64,000 nucleotides of DNA from Malachius bipustulatus (lineage: Eukaryota > Arthropoda > Insecta > Coleoptera > Melyridae): positions 64,600,186-64,664,185 of the forward strand of contig OU342630.1 of the NCBI GenBank assembly GCA_910589415.1, in the 5' to 3' direction. Shown here piece by piece: positions 44,675 through 56,600 of the stretch. The notes under the pieces were generated by a model that was given only the letters and a program-made list of their open reading frames with translations, searched no databases and had not been told where the DNA came from. Numbering within the stretch: the first letter of the stretch is position 1; each line of letters opens with the position of its first letter. The translations under genes and the position numbers were made by a program.

Positions 44675-47600
44675 ATGGATAATGGAAGGCCACCGCGCCG
44701 GCATAACAAGAAAACTCAACCGCCTGATGGCCAAGAAAATGGTAACGCAAAAAAGGATAATAGAAAGCAACCACCAAAGAGGAGACCCACTCAGCAGCAT
44801 GGTCAAAAAAACGCTGCTGCAAGGAGAGGATTGAAAAATGATAATCAGAGATCAAATGCAGGTTCGATCAATTGAATCACTTTTTTTCATAATTTTGTGA
44901 ACTTTTTCATTAATAACAGGTACCATCAATGTGCAAATGTGTATGTGTATGTATACTTTGGTCAAATGGTGCCCTTGTAAACTTTGTGAATATTTGGTTT
45001 AGTTTCAGGTTTAAGACGTTTTGGTCTAAAACATCTGGAAGGACTTGACTAACTTCAAATATTGAAGTGTTTCTAAATTTGAGCCCTAAATTGGGCTGAA
45101 GAGATTTTAACATTTTATTTTCAAACATTATTTGTTTGATCTAATTGATTTATTTATCAAAAATGCTTATCTTTTTTCTTCATAACTTACTTCTTATTAT
45201 GAAGAATTCTCTAGATAGTTACAAATAAATTTATTAAGTGATTTTTATTATAGTCCAAGAGCCCAGAGCCGCCATACCTTACTTATTTTCTGATTAACAA
45301 AATTTGTGGGACAGGGTAGTGTTAGTATGTCCAAGTCCAAAAGTCCAAGCATCGTCAAGCACAGTTAATTATCTTTACCCAGGATATGATTTTCATTCTC
45401 GACTTGACGTAACTTTGGCATTGGCATTTTTGTCAGAAGTGACCCTCCTGCCAACGTGAGGAAGTCTTTGAGCCCCATGACTTTGACGTCATGTCCTGAT
45501 CTTTGTGAAAAATTATTTCTTTTCGAGATAATGGTACTTTTATGAATTGTGTGAAAATCGATACTTTAGATCAGTTTTTCAAGTGCCACAGTTACAAAAT
45601 TTCTTACTTTTACATTCTAAAATTTGTCACACAATGCTGCATAGCCCAAACCATGAATTGATTTGGAGTGAAATCAGCTGATTTTTCATCGTCAAGTGCG
45701 ATCTTAATGGAGTTGGAATAGAATGTAAAAACTTTGAAACTTTAAATAAAACTTATTACTTGATTTTATAAACCTAGATGATAATTTCATTGTTTTTTTT
45801 TTGTAGGAAATGACGAGGGACCTAGAAGAAACATAAATACGCGAGATAAAAAATTCAATGAAAGCACCAGTGAGCATGCCAAAAGGAACAGAAGTTTTGG
45901 ATTTAGAACTTTGGAAGATTTACTCAAACTCGATCCAGATGACTTGATAATGAAAATAACAGACAGTCGTAGTGGCCTTACTGAAGCCTTAGAAACTGAT
46001 ATGTCTCCCGACTATATAGTACTAATGCTTAGACTGATAAGAAAAATTTGTGAGTCACCTTTTGCAGAAAATAAAATGAAATTGCTGCACAAAATATTCA
46101 ACAGTAATTATCTCTCGCGGTTGATTGACTATGTCAATAGATTATATGTGCAAGATTCCGAGATCCAAAAAAAGAATAAATACTTTTGGGAAGGAAATAA
46201 CATGGATGTTTTTTGGTGTAACATTATCTTTATTTGCAAAGAAGTGATTCATTTATCTCAAAATTTTGCGAGTGAAAAGTTGCTAACACTGATTACTGTT
46301 GTACACACAATGATACCTATTATAGATGAGAAACATTCGATATCGATTTCTGATGAAATTAAAGAACAAATTGCCGATCTGAAAAGCAAGATCGATCTCA
46401 TAGCCGATGAAGTGAAAACAAGAAGAGAAATCAATAAAAATGATGACAAATATGAAGAACCACCACCAAATGATTTTCATGATATCCCTGTATACCCAGA
46501 CGTTGCAGAACTGTTGTCAAAAGAAATGAATTACTTACGTGAAAATAAAATTAAGGGCCCTTACAAAAGCAATGATGATTACTTGGATGTTCAATATCGG
46601 CTCTTACGGGAAGATTTTGTTGCTCCATTAAGGAACGGAATACAATTTCTACTTCACAGCAAAAACGAGCAGAAAAAGTTCTCTGATGATATCAAAGTGT
46701 ATAAAAATGTCTGGTTTTTGAGTCCAGAAGTAATAAATCACCAAGACTGCTACAGGATTAGTTTCAAAATTCCTGGGAAAAAACCGATTATTTACGAACA
46801 TTCAAAAAGGTTTATGTATGGTTCGTTGGTATGTTTCACAAACGACCAGTTTAAGCACATTTTATTTGGAAAAATTGCCGAGCGTGACATCAAAGCACTG
46901 CAAATGGGCCAGGTGGTTGTAGGTTTTGAGGAAGGTCAAAATATCCAAATCAACTATGAGGTTCCTTACACAATGATTGAATGTAAGATTTACTTTGAAC
47001 CATACTATCATGTACTTTCTGTACTGAAAACCTTGAGAGTAGACGATTTTCCGATGGAAAAATACATTGTCAGAGTAGAGACTGATTCCAAACCTCCCAG
47101 TTATTTAACATTGGATACCACCTACACCATTGAAGAACACCCACTTCAACCTTTGGATCTCAATGCTTATCGAAACTTCTATAACTTGAATCCATCGCAA
47201 GAAATTGCTTTCAAATCGGCACTCACGCAAGAGTTAGCCGTAATACAAGGTCCACCAGGAACCGGAAAGACATTTTTAGGCTTGAAGATTGCTAGGGTGT
47301 TGCTGGAAAATTCAGGTTGCTGGTTTAAAAAGACGCCGATGCTAGTGATCTGTTATACAAACCATGCTCTAGACCAATTTCTGGAGGGGTTGTTGCCAGT
47401 CACACCTAGGATTATACGTGTTGGCGGTCAAAGTAAAAATCAAGCGTTGGCTAATTTAAACCTACGCGAGAAACAGAAGAGAAATTGTGCGGTGTTTGGA
47501 CAGATTAGGTTCGAGGTGCGAAACTGCTTGGAGAGGATCAAGAGTATCACAAACGCTATAAATGAAATTGATCAATATAAGTCCATAGTTGATTTCACGT

Positions 47601-50600
47601 GTTTTAACAGGATCATTCCCAATTATCAGACTTCATGGTTTGCTACAGCTAGCACACAAGAAAAGCTAGAATGGTTGTTGGGTAGTGGACGAGAAGGTGA
47701 TGTACGAGTTGGCAATGACCGACCAGTAAGAGATGGCAATGACCGACCTGTAAGAGATGGCAATGAAGGAGAAGGAGACGTAAGAGATAATGAAAATATT
47801 AACTTTTTTTAACTTTTTTTTTAACTTTTATTAATGGCAATTCGATGTGCTAGTAAGTATCCTGTTTTGTTAGCTCAGCATTTAAACAATATATAAAATG
47901 CGCATCAAGTTTCCATTGGTAGATCCAACTGATGGAATAACTTTAACAAAAGTGTTCTTTAATTATTTTGCAAGATAATTTTGATTAATTTACCAAAAAT
48001 TTATGTTTTCAACCATTACTTTGTAGAATCTCTGCATACTGATGAATGATAAATAAAAAGTATCAATAGTTACTACATATACAGTCAAACCTGGATAAGA
48101 CGAACACTGAATAAGGCGGAAATCTGTCTATCACGGAAATTTTTCCCAGTCCCGAATTAAGCTATACACATTACATGTTAACTTCCACTGCTCAAGCCGG
48201 GAACTGCGTAACGCGGAGACGGAACACGTTTTTTAACCGTATGCACGCAATTTCACCTGCATAAGACGGAAGCGGACCGACGTCGCCACCCTTTACTCTT
48301 TACCTCCGCGTGTTCTCGCGCGTCTATCCTACTCTCATTTCTCGGAATTTTTATTGCGGCAATAAAAACTGTCTGTAGGTACTTATGCACTTCCTGTTTA
48401 GTCCTGTTCGGATTCAATTTTAGTCAATTTTAAACTCTTCAACTGTGAGCTGTGAGCATCAAATTATTTTTAGTAGTTACAATATTCGATATGTCTGCAA
48501 ATAAAAAATTCAACACTCTAACACTGAAATCTTTAGAAATCTATTTTAATAGATTTAATTATGTGTTATGAAAACAAAAAATTAGCGTTAAGCTTCTCGC
48601 GGAAAAATATAAGTGTGGTAAAACACAAGTTTATGATATTTTGAAGAATAAGGACAAAATAAAATCAGATTGGCTCGTGGGAAAACATTCTCTCGATACT
48701 AAAAAAAAATGTACGTACTGTTGGGCATTTTCCGTGCTAAGCAGGTTTGTTTCCGGCTTAGACAGTTGTTGTTGTTTAAGCCGGAAACCTGTATAAGACG
48801 GAATTTATTTTCGGTCCCAGGCGTTTCCGGGTTATCCAGGTTTGACTGTATCAATAATTTTATTCATTTACATGTCTGAAGATGCTACTTTAAAAATAGT
48901 GAATCACATGTAGGGTTTCTAATCAAGAATTCTCGAAGCGAGAATTCTCGGGAAATTTGGTCTTGCTCGAGATGAGAAATAAATGTTGAGAAATCGAGAA
49001 ACCGCATCTTGTGTCTCGATTTCTCTCTATTTTGTGCTATAATGCGCTTGTGCCCTCCTCTCTCACGTGCCATGCACCCTGCACGTTAGTGCACGTTTAC
49101 TAGTTTCGTTCAGTAATATTATTCCCTAATTCAGTTTATAATTCCGAAGCTCTCAAAACCAGAAGCTGAATAAAACTTTGAATCAACTGGTCAAAAAACG
49201 CCAAACCTTGAAAATTTATATAAAGCTTTAATGACAGTAAAACCAACATCGACAGAAAATTAACAGGGTTTCTCAGTATCTGTAAACTTTGTAACTAAGA
49301 TAAGAAATCGATTATCAGATGATGCTATTAATGCCCTCGTATTTTTAAAAGCATATTTCAATAAAAATAGGGACCAGTAAGTTAACCTTAGTTGATTTTA
49401 ATTGTTATTATTGTTTGGGGGGTTCCTGTATTCCTGTCCCTTAGTTAATTCTATGATTATTTTTTTTTTTTATTAGAAGACTGTGATTAGAAGTTCTATT
49501 GTTTTTATGAATGTGAAGATACTTCAGGTATCATTGTTTATTTTCAACAATGTGTGATTATTATTTTTACTTACCTCAGGATCTCAGGAAGGAAGTGACA
49601 AGTTTTATACATATTTGTTTTTTATTTAATTTAGTTATATTTGTTTAAAAAACTGTGAAGAAATAAAAAAAAAATCATTTAAACAAGGCTATAGATTATA
49701 CTAAAAATAATAATAAAGGTTTAAAATTATTAATAAGCATAATATTATTTTGCATTCAGTAAACAATTTTATAATTTTTTAAAGTTTTGTAATTTTATTG
49801 AAAATCCGAAAATTCTCGGGAATTACTAGTTGAGAATTCTCGAGTCTCCAGAAAAAAAAAATAAGTCGAGAAATCAGAAACCCTAAACACATGTAACATT
49901 GATAAAATCCATCAGTAATTTACCTTATTAAAATAATTTAAAATTAACGAATATCATTTGAGAATATAGAATACACAGGAAGGAGCAACACGTATTCTGT
50001 GCATTGGAGAATGTGTGTCCGAATTCGCCTTCTTGGTGTATCAGCGATTAAATTATTAAAAAATAAAATTTAACAAATGTCATGAGTATTATTTATGAAT
50101 TCAGTGTTTATATGCTGTCCAAGGCGTAATAAGTTTAGTTTTGTTTAGGTTCTTGAAGACCGTGGACAATAATAATCGGGGCTATGATGTATGTATCCCG
50201 TTTATGTAAAAAATTACACTTACGTAAAATCAAAAATGGATAGGTAAGCAAAATTACTTAATTATGTAGTTTCCTTATGCATTTTGAAATTACATTAGTG
50301 TAATTTTTACATAACCGAGATAATGAACAGTTCCACCAAGATCACGCAAACGCTCCTTCCTGTGTATTCTGTATTCTCAGTTTAAGACCGATTTTCCCTC
50401 CTTTTGTACAAAAAAGTTATGGTTGTGTTCTTACTTATGTCGTTCAGATTATTGAATTTAAAAAAATTATTATAAATTAAATTATTATTTAGAAAATTTA
50501 AAAAAGTCAGTGCCATACATTTTTCTTTGCAATAATGTTTGTGAGGGAAAAAAGATCAAACTCTTTTTGAAATTCTTGATAGGAATCATGATTGAAATAA

Positions 50601-53600
50601 GTCCACTGGCCATTGTTTTTTTGTCCATTCCTGAAGTATATTTAATAATAATAATAATAATAACCTTTATTAGCAATGCTATCTACAATAATACAATACA
50701 ATTTTATAGCTTCACCTATCCCCTACAATACACAGTAACAATTTCACCCTTTTTCCCATTTTTACAATACATTTCCTAGTCATTAAACTATATATCATTA
50801 TCCTAAATAAATACTGTCCTTCTTATATGTCTTCTACTCTTTGTTTTGAACTCATTTATCCCTACACTACTTTTAACCCATTGTGGTAATGAATTATATA
50901 ACCTTAGTCCATTATTATACAAACTTTTCCGACCAAATACAGTTCTTGATTTAGGTATATAAAAGTCTTCACTACTTCTTGTTTCATGATCATGTACATC
51001 ACTCACCACCCTACATTCGTCCATTAAATGCCCAGGCACAAGGCCATTTAGCATCTTATACACAAACACTACTGTCTTGTATACCAATTGTTGTCTTATA
51101 GTTAACCATCCCGTCTGCTCCACCATGTTTTTTATGCTTGTGTATCTATTGCAGGCCAACACCACTCTCATAGCCTTGTTTTGCGTTCTCTGTAACATTC
51201 CAAGGTCAGTCTCATTCATCATGTTCATCACTGTCGAGCAATAACTGAAATGGGGTCCTACAATTGTATTGTACATGGTCCTCTTGCTTTCTTTGGTAAT
51301 TATATCTCCCATTCTTCCTATCATGTTTACTTTTCTCGACACTTTCTTTGCAATAAACTCTGCATGCTTTGTAAAAACCAAGTTTTCATCTATTATTACA
51401 CCCAAATACTTCATTTCATTTACCTCTTCAATTCTCACTTTATTTATCTCTACTTTTATTTGATTTAGATGTCTTCTGTTATACCTACTTTTCAGTATCA
51501 TTAACTTTGTCTTCTTTATATTTACTTTCATTTTATTGTTCTGCAGCCATATTTTAACCAATTCAAGATCACTGTTTAATTTCTCTGCTATTTCATCTTC
51601 ACTCTCTCCCACTATATATAACATTGTATCATCAGCAAACATACATCTGTACTCTACTATTTTTGACTGTATGTACCATATCGTTTATACAGGGTTACTG
51701 GTAACTGGATACATTCCTTTGGTGATCTGATAAAACAAGAGGTAAGAAGTAAATTAACCCCAACATGCACTATACAAAACTCAATAGATTTTGAGATATT
51801 TCGATTTTCAACTTTTCTTAAAAAAATGGTTTCAAATGTCTTGAAATGTAATTTTCAAAAAATCTACTTTAACTTTTTGATTTTTTTTTGCTGGAATACT
51901 TGTCCAATACTATGCTTCCTTCTGGAATAAAAAATATCCTGAGGTATTTCGATCGTGTGAAAATTTCAAAGAAAAACTTTCACAAACTATTTTTATTTAA
52001 ATAAGATTTAAAAGTTTTTACAAGTTATTTTCGCAAAATTGTCAAGGCACCTTGCGTACAAATTGTTTTAAAAACTTCCCTAGTGTAGTAGCTATCTAAC
52101 AAGGTACGAATCTTGTACAAGAATAACAGAATCTCCCCGCTATGTACCGTTACCGAGGAACAAATCCTTAAGTCGGGACGTATTAAAAAAAATACGGCCC
52201 TGAACGGGGGTCTTAAAATTCTCTTATCCGGTCCATTTTTAATAGGTCGTATTTGGGGGTCACGAGCTTCGTCCCTACCAAGTTTCGTCCCGATCGGTAA
52301 AACTTTCAGACACTTACGCCCGTATTCACAAACGATAATTTCCAAAATAATTACGTAATCAATTATCCCCATCTCATTCTATTGCAAAAAAACTGCATAT
52401 CTCCATCTCACTCATTTAAATAATTACGTAATTATTTAGGAAATTATCGTTTGTGAATACGAGCATTAGAGTGGCTATTACTAGGCTATTCCCGAAAAAT
52501 CCCGAAATTCCCGAAAAAATGACACTTCCCGGGAACGGATCCCGCTCATTTTCAATAGGCATCGTGCCACGGTGCGCCTCTTCAATCGAGCCAAATTTCA
52601 ACTTTCCCACATGAAAACTGGCGGCTCTAGAGTGTTTCCTAGCAAAGTCACAGAAGTTTCGTAAGTATACGTATTCTTGTGCCCGAAAAATGTCTGTCTG
52701 TCGGTCTGTCTGTCTGTGACTTTGCTAGGAAACACTCTAGAGCCGCCAGTTTTCATGTGGGAAAGTTGAAATTTGGCTCGATTGAAGAGGCGCACCGTGG
52801 CACGATGCCTATTGAAAATGAGCGGGATCCGTTCCCGGGAAGTGTCATTTTTTTCGGGAATTTCGGGATTTTTCGGGAATAGCCTAGTAATAGCCACTCT
52901 AAGTGTCTGAAAGTTTTACCGATCGGGACGAAACTTGGTAGGGACGAAGCTCGTGACCCCCAAATACGACCTATTAAAAATGGACCGGATAAGAGAATTT
53001 TAAGACCCCCGTTCAGGGCCGTATTTTTTTTAATACGTCCCGACTTAAGGATTTGTTCCTCGGTAACGGTACATAGCGGGGAGATTCTGTTATTCTTGTA
53101 CAAGATTCGTACCTTGTTAGATAGCTACTACACTAGGGAAGTTTTTAAAACAATTTGTACGCAAGGTGCCTTGACAATTTTGCGAAAATAACTTGTAAAA
53201 ACTTTTAAATCTTATTTAAATAAAAATAGTTTGTGAAAGTTTTTCTTTGAAATTTTCACACGATCGAAATACCTCAGGATATTTTTTATTCCAGAAGGAA
53301 GCATAGTATTGGACAAGTATTCCAGCAAAAAAAAAAATCAAAAAGTTAAAGTAGATTTTTTGAAAATTACATTTCAAGACATTTGAAACCATTTTTTTAA
53401 GAAAAGTTGAAAATCGAAATATCTCAAAATCTATTGAGTTTTGTATAGTGCATGTTGGGGTTAATTTACTTCTTACCTCTTGTTTTATCAGATCACCAAA
53501 GGAATGTATCCAGTTACCAGTAACCCTGTATAAATCACAAACAATAATGGTCCCAAGACTGATCCTTGTGGCACTCCATAATTATTTTTTCTTAGCTTTG

Positions 53601-56600
53601 ATAATTCACTTTCATATCTTGTTCTCTGGTATCTATTACTTAGGTAATTTCTCACCCATGCCAATGCATTTTTTGTTATACCTATTTTCTCCATTTTCTT
53701 TACCAATAGGTCCCTGTCTAATGTTTCGAAAGCTCTTTGAAAGTCCAGGAACACCACTGCCACTATCTTTTTCTCATTTATAGCATTTTTCCACCTTATC
53801 ATAACTGACTGTATTGCTGTCTCACATGAATGGCCCTTTCTGTATGCTGCTTGATATATGCTCAGAATATTATTGTTCTCTATATAACTCTTCAACTGTT
53901 CTGCTATTACTATTTCTAGTAGTTTCTCGTACATTGGTAATGTATTAAGTGGTCTAAATTCATTTAAGTAGTTTGTTTTCTGCACCTTCTCCACAGGTAC
54001 TACTGTCGATATTTTCCAACTATCAGGTATTTTACACTCTTTTATACTTAAGTTGATGATTTTCACAACTTTTCCTCCAATACTATTACACACCATCTTC
54101 ATTATTTCAGAACTTATCCCATCATCATATGTTTTTCCACTTTTTATTTTCTTTACCATCTTCTGTAGATCAGTTAGATTTATTTCTTTAAATTCTTCTA
54201 TTTTATTTTCACATATCTTTACATTATGTAATATGTATTCGTCTTCATTTATTTTATGTATACCTTGCACTATGTCTTGTATACTATCAATGAAATAGTC
54301 ATTAAATGCTTCTGCTATACTCTTTTCATCATCGTAAACTGTACCCTCATGTTCTATTTGTGCTTGTTTTCTGCTCTTTTTTTGTCCCATTAATTGTTTC
54401 ACTGTTCTCCACATTTTTTTTGGTTCATTTTTATTGTCATCAATATTCACTTTATAATATTCTCTTTTTCTGTCTCTAATTAGTTTAACTACTTCGTTTC
54501 TTTTTGTTTTGAACACTTCCCAGTCACATTCGTTTCCCGTTTGTATTGCTCTTTGGTATCTCCTATCTCTTTCTTTGATTCCATTTTTTATATCTTCAGA
54601 CCACCATTTCTTGCTATTGCCCTTTCCGTTTATTTTTACTTTTTTCAGTGTAGTATGTTTGTCTAGTTGCATTTTAATTTTACCAATCACTTTCTCTGCT
54701 ATACTATCCAGGTAGAGTTCATCTTCTTTCTCTTCTTCCCATTTTTCATTAACCAAGTCTGACATAAATTTAGTCTTATCAAAAGTTTTATACGATCTCA
54801 TTAATACAGTTTTTGATGGCTCTGTTGTATTATTTTGCATTAATTTTATTTATATGGTTTCATGATCTGACGTTTTTGGTTTACTATGTATTTGTACGAC
54901 TAACTGTTTTTCATTTGTAATCACTAAATCAATTTTTGTAGCACTTTCTTTTGTAATTCTCGTGTACCCTTCAACTTTTTGTATCAAACCTGCAGTGTCT
55001 ATTATTCTCATTAATCTCTTTGCATAATATGTATTTTCACTCATATCAATATTAAAATCCCCAGTTATAATCAACTTTCCTTTCTTGCTGGCCCATTCAT
55101 TTACAATATCTTCCAACTTTTCCAAGAAATCAGCATGACTTGCACTCGGTGAGTGATAACATCCCATCAGAATATTTTTCTCTTTCCCAACCGTAAACTC
55201 AATTCCCAACACCCACATGTTCATACTAATTATTACTTTCAATATTATCCTACATTTTATATTTTCTCTCGTATATATAATTACTCCCCCCGTATGCCTA
55301 GACTCTGTGTACACACACCAATGTCTACAACCTTCCATTTCCACTTCATTATCAAATATTTCTTCTGTAATATGTGTTTCCGTAACACATATAACATTAG
55401 GTTCTTTTTGTTTTATGTACCATTCCAATTGTGTTTTATTTTTTAGTAACCCCTGTATATTCAAACATATTACACTATTACATTTCAATAATTGTTATTT
55501 ATCCTTATTTAAGTTCATTAACATTGGATATTCTATCTTCTCTTGAATTCTTTTTGTCATTCTACTATAAGACTCGCATTTCTTGTCCATTGCTGAGTGA
55601 TCATATTTCAAGTTCTTTATTTTTAATACTTCTGCCGCATACTTACAGTTGACACACTTTTTATTGCTTATTTCGCATGTTTTTTCTTTGTGTTTACCAG
55701 CACAGTTTGGACACACTTTTTCATTTCTACAATTTTTACTCATATGTCCGAATTTCCAACAATTATAACATTGGATAACATTCACATACTCTACGTATTT
55801 ACATGCCCTCCAACCCACATATATCACTTCGTTTTCATCCATAATTTTCGCATATGTTCTAGTATCCACTTCTATTACTACATCAAATCCTTTTCCATAT
55901 CTATTATCATATTTAAACAACACCTTTATTTCCGATTTGTTGTCATCAACATCTAAATTATTTTGTTCAATCATTTTCTCCTTAAATTCATCTTCATCTT
56001 CAATATCTTCTTTGTCTACATTAAAAATCTTGATTCTTGGTTTCTTTTTCTCCACTTTCTTTATCTCATATTGTACACCCATTTTCTCTCCAATTTTTTC
56101 ACACACTTCCTCTATTGGCTTATCATTTGAACAATTTATGGCTATACCGCCTTTCTGCACCTGTTTCATTTTCATCACTCACAATGCAAGCTCTTCAGGT
56201 TTTATCGACTGCTTCAGTTGTTTCCTTGTTAATTCACTGCTTTGCTCACTATTTTTAGGTTTTACACCTACCATTTCATTTTTCTTTTTCATGACATCAC
56301 TGTAGCTTTTCCCTCCAGTGTTTTCACTCTCATTTCGATCAATTCTGCTTATTTTTGACTCCAGTTCTTTAATAAGCTTATTTTTCACCTTTATCTCTTC
56401 TTCTTTGTCCTGAACAATTTTTTTCATCAAATATAGTGCATTGAAATCCAAACATGTTTTGCACCAAAATTTCATTGTTCTTTCTTTCAATAGCATACAT
56501 TTTACCTCTGATGCAGTCAAGTTGGAACAGGTTTTGCAATATTTTCTTCCACAATTATCACAATTAAAACCTTCCTTGTCTTGTGTCTTGTTTACATTCT

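Larger units (their letters stand above)
50803..55488 (-). pseudogene. Non-LTR ORF2: endonuclease and reverse transcriptase, interrupted
   Basis: The N-terminal AP-endonuclease (about 55488-54850) shows LNIQGLL, CVTETHI, GCYHSPSA, GDFNID and SDHET. A TAA at 54850-54852 interrupts the frame, which then continues (54840-53530) through the thumb-like linker and RT: FRPLNTLPMYEKLLE, YQAAYRKGHSCETAI, VFLDFQRAFETLDRDLL and YGVPQGSVLGPLL. A TA-flanked foldback (51690-53528) splits it between VIY and INDM. A one-base expansion of the A-run at 51660-51664 then shifts the frame before MFADDTMLY (51642). The C-terminal part runs to 50803 (YCSTVM, RLYNSLPQWVK). It cannot make intact enzyme. Confidence 0.85.

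Noticed and set aside
45911..47812. A separate gene starting at 45911 and ending at the TAA near 47810
   Set aside because: The exon continues upstream to the acceptor at 45806 in the same frame and joins the start-codon exon at 44675, exactly as in copy 1.
52025..53103. Several 80-116 codon frames on both strands
   Set aside because: They are the same palindrome read in both arms of the 51690-53528 foldback; mirror-image frames are expected.
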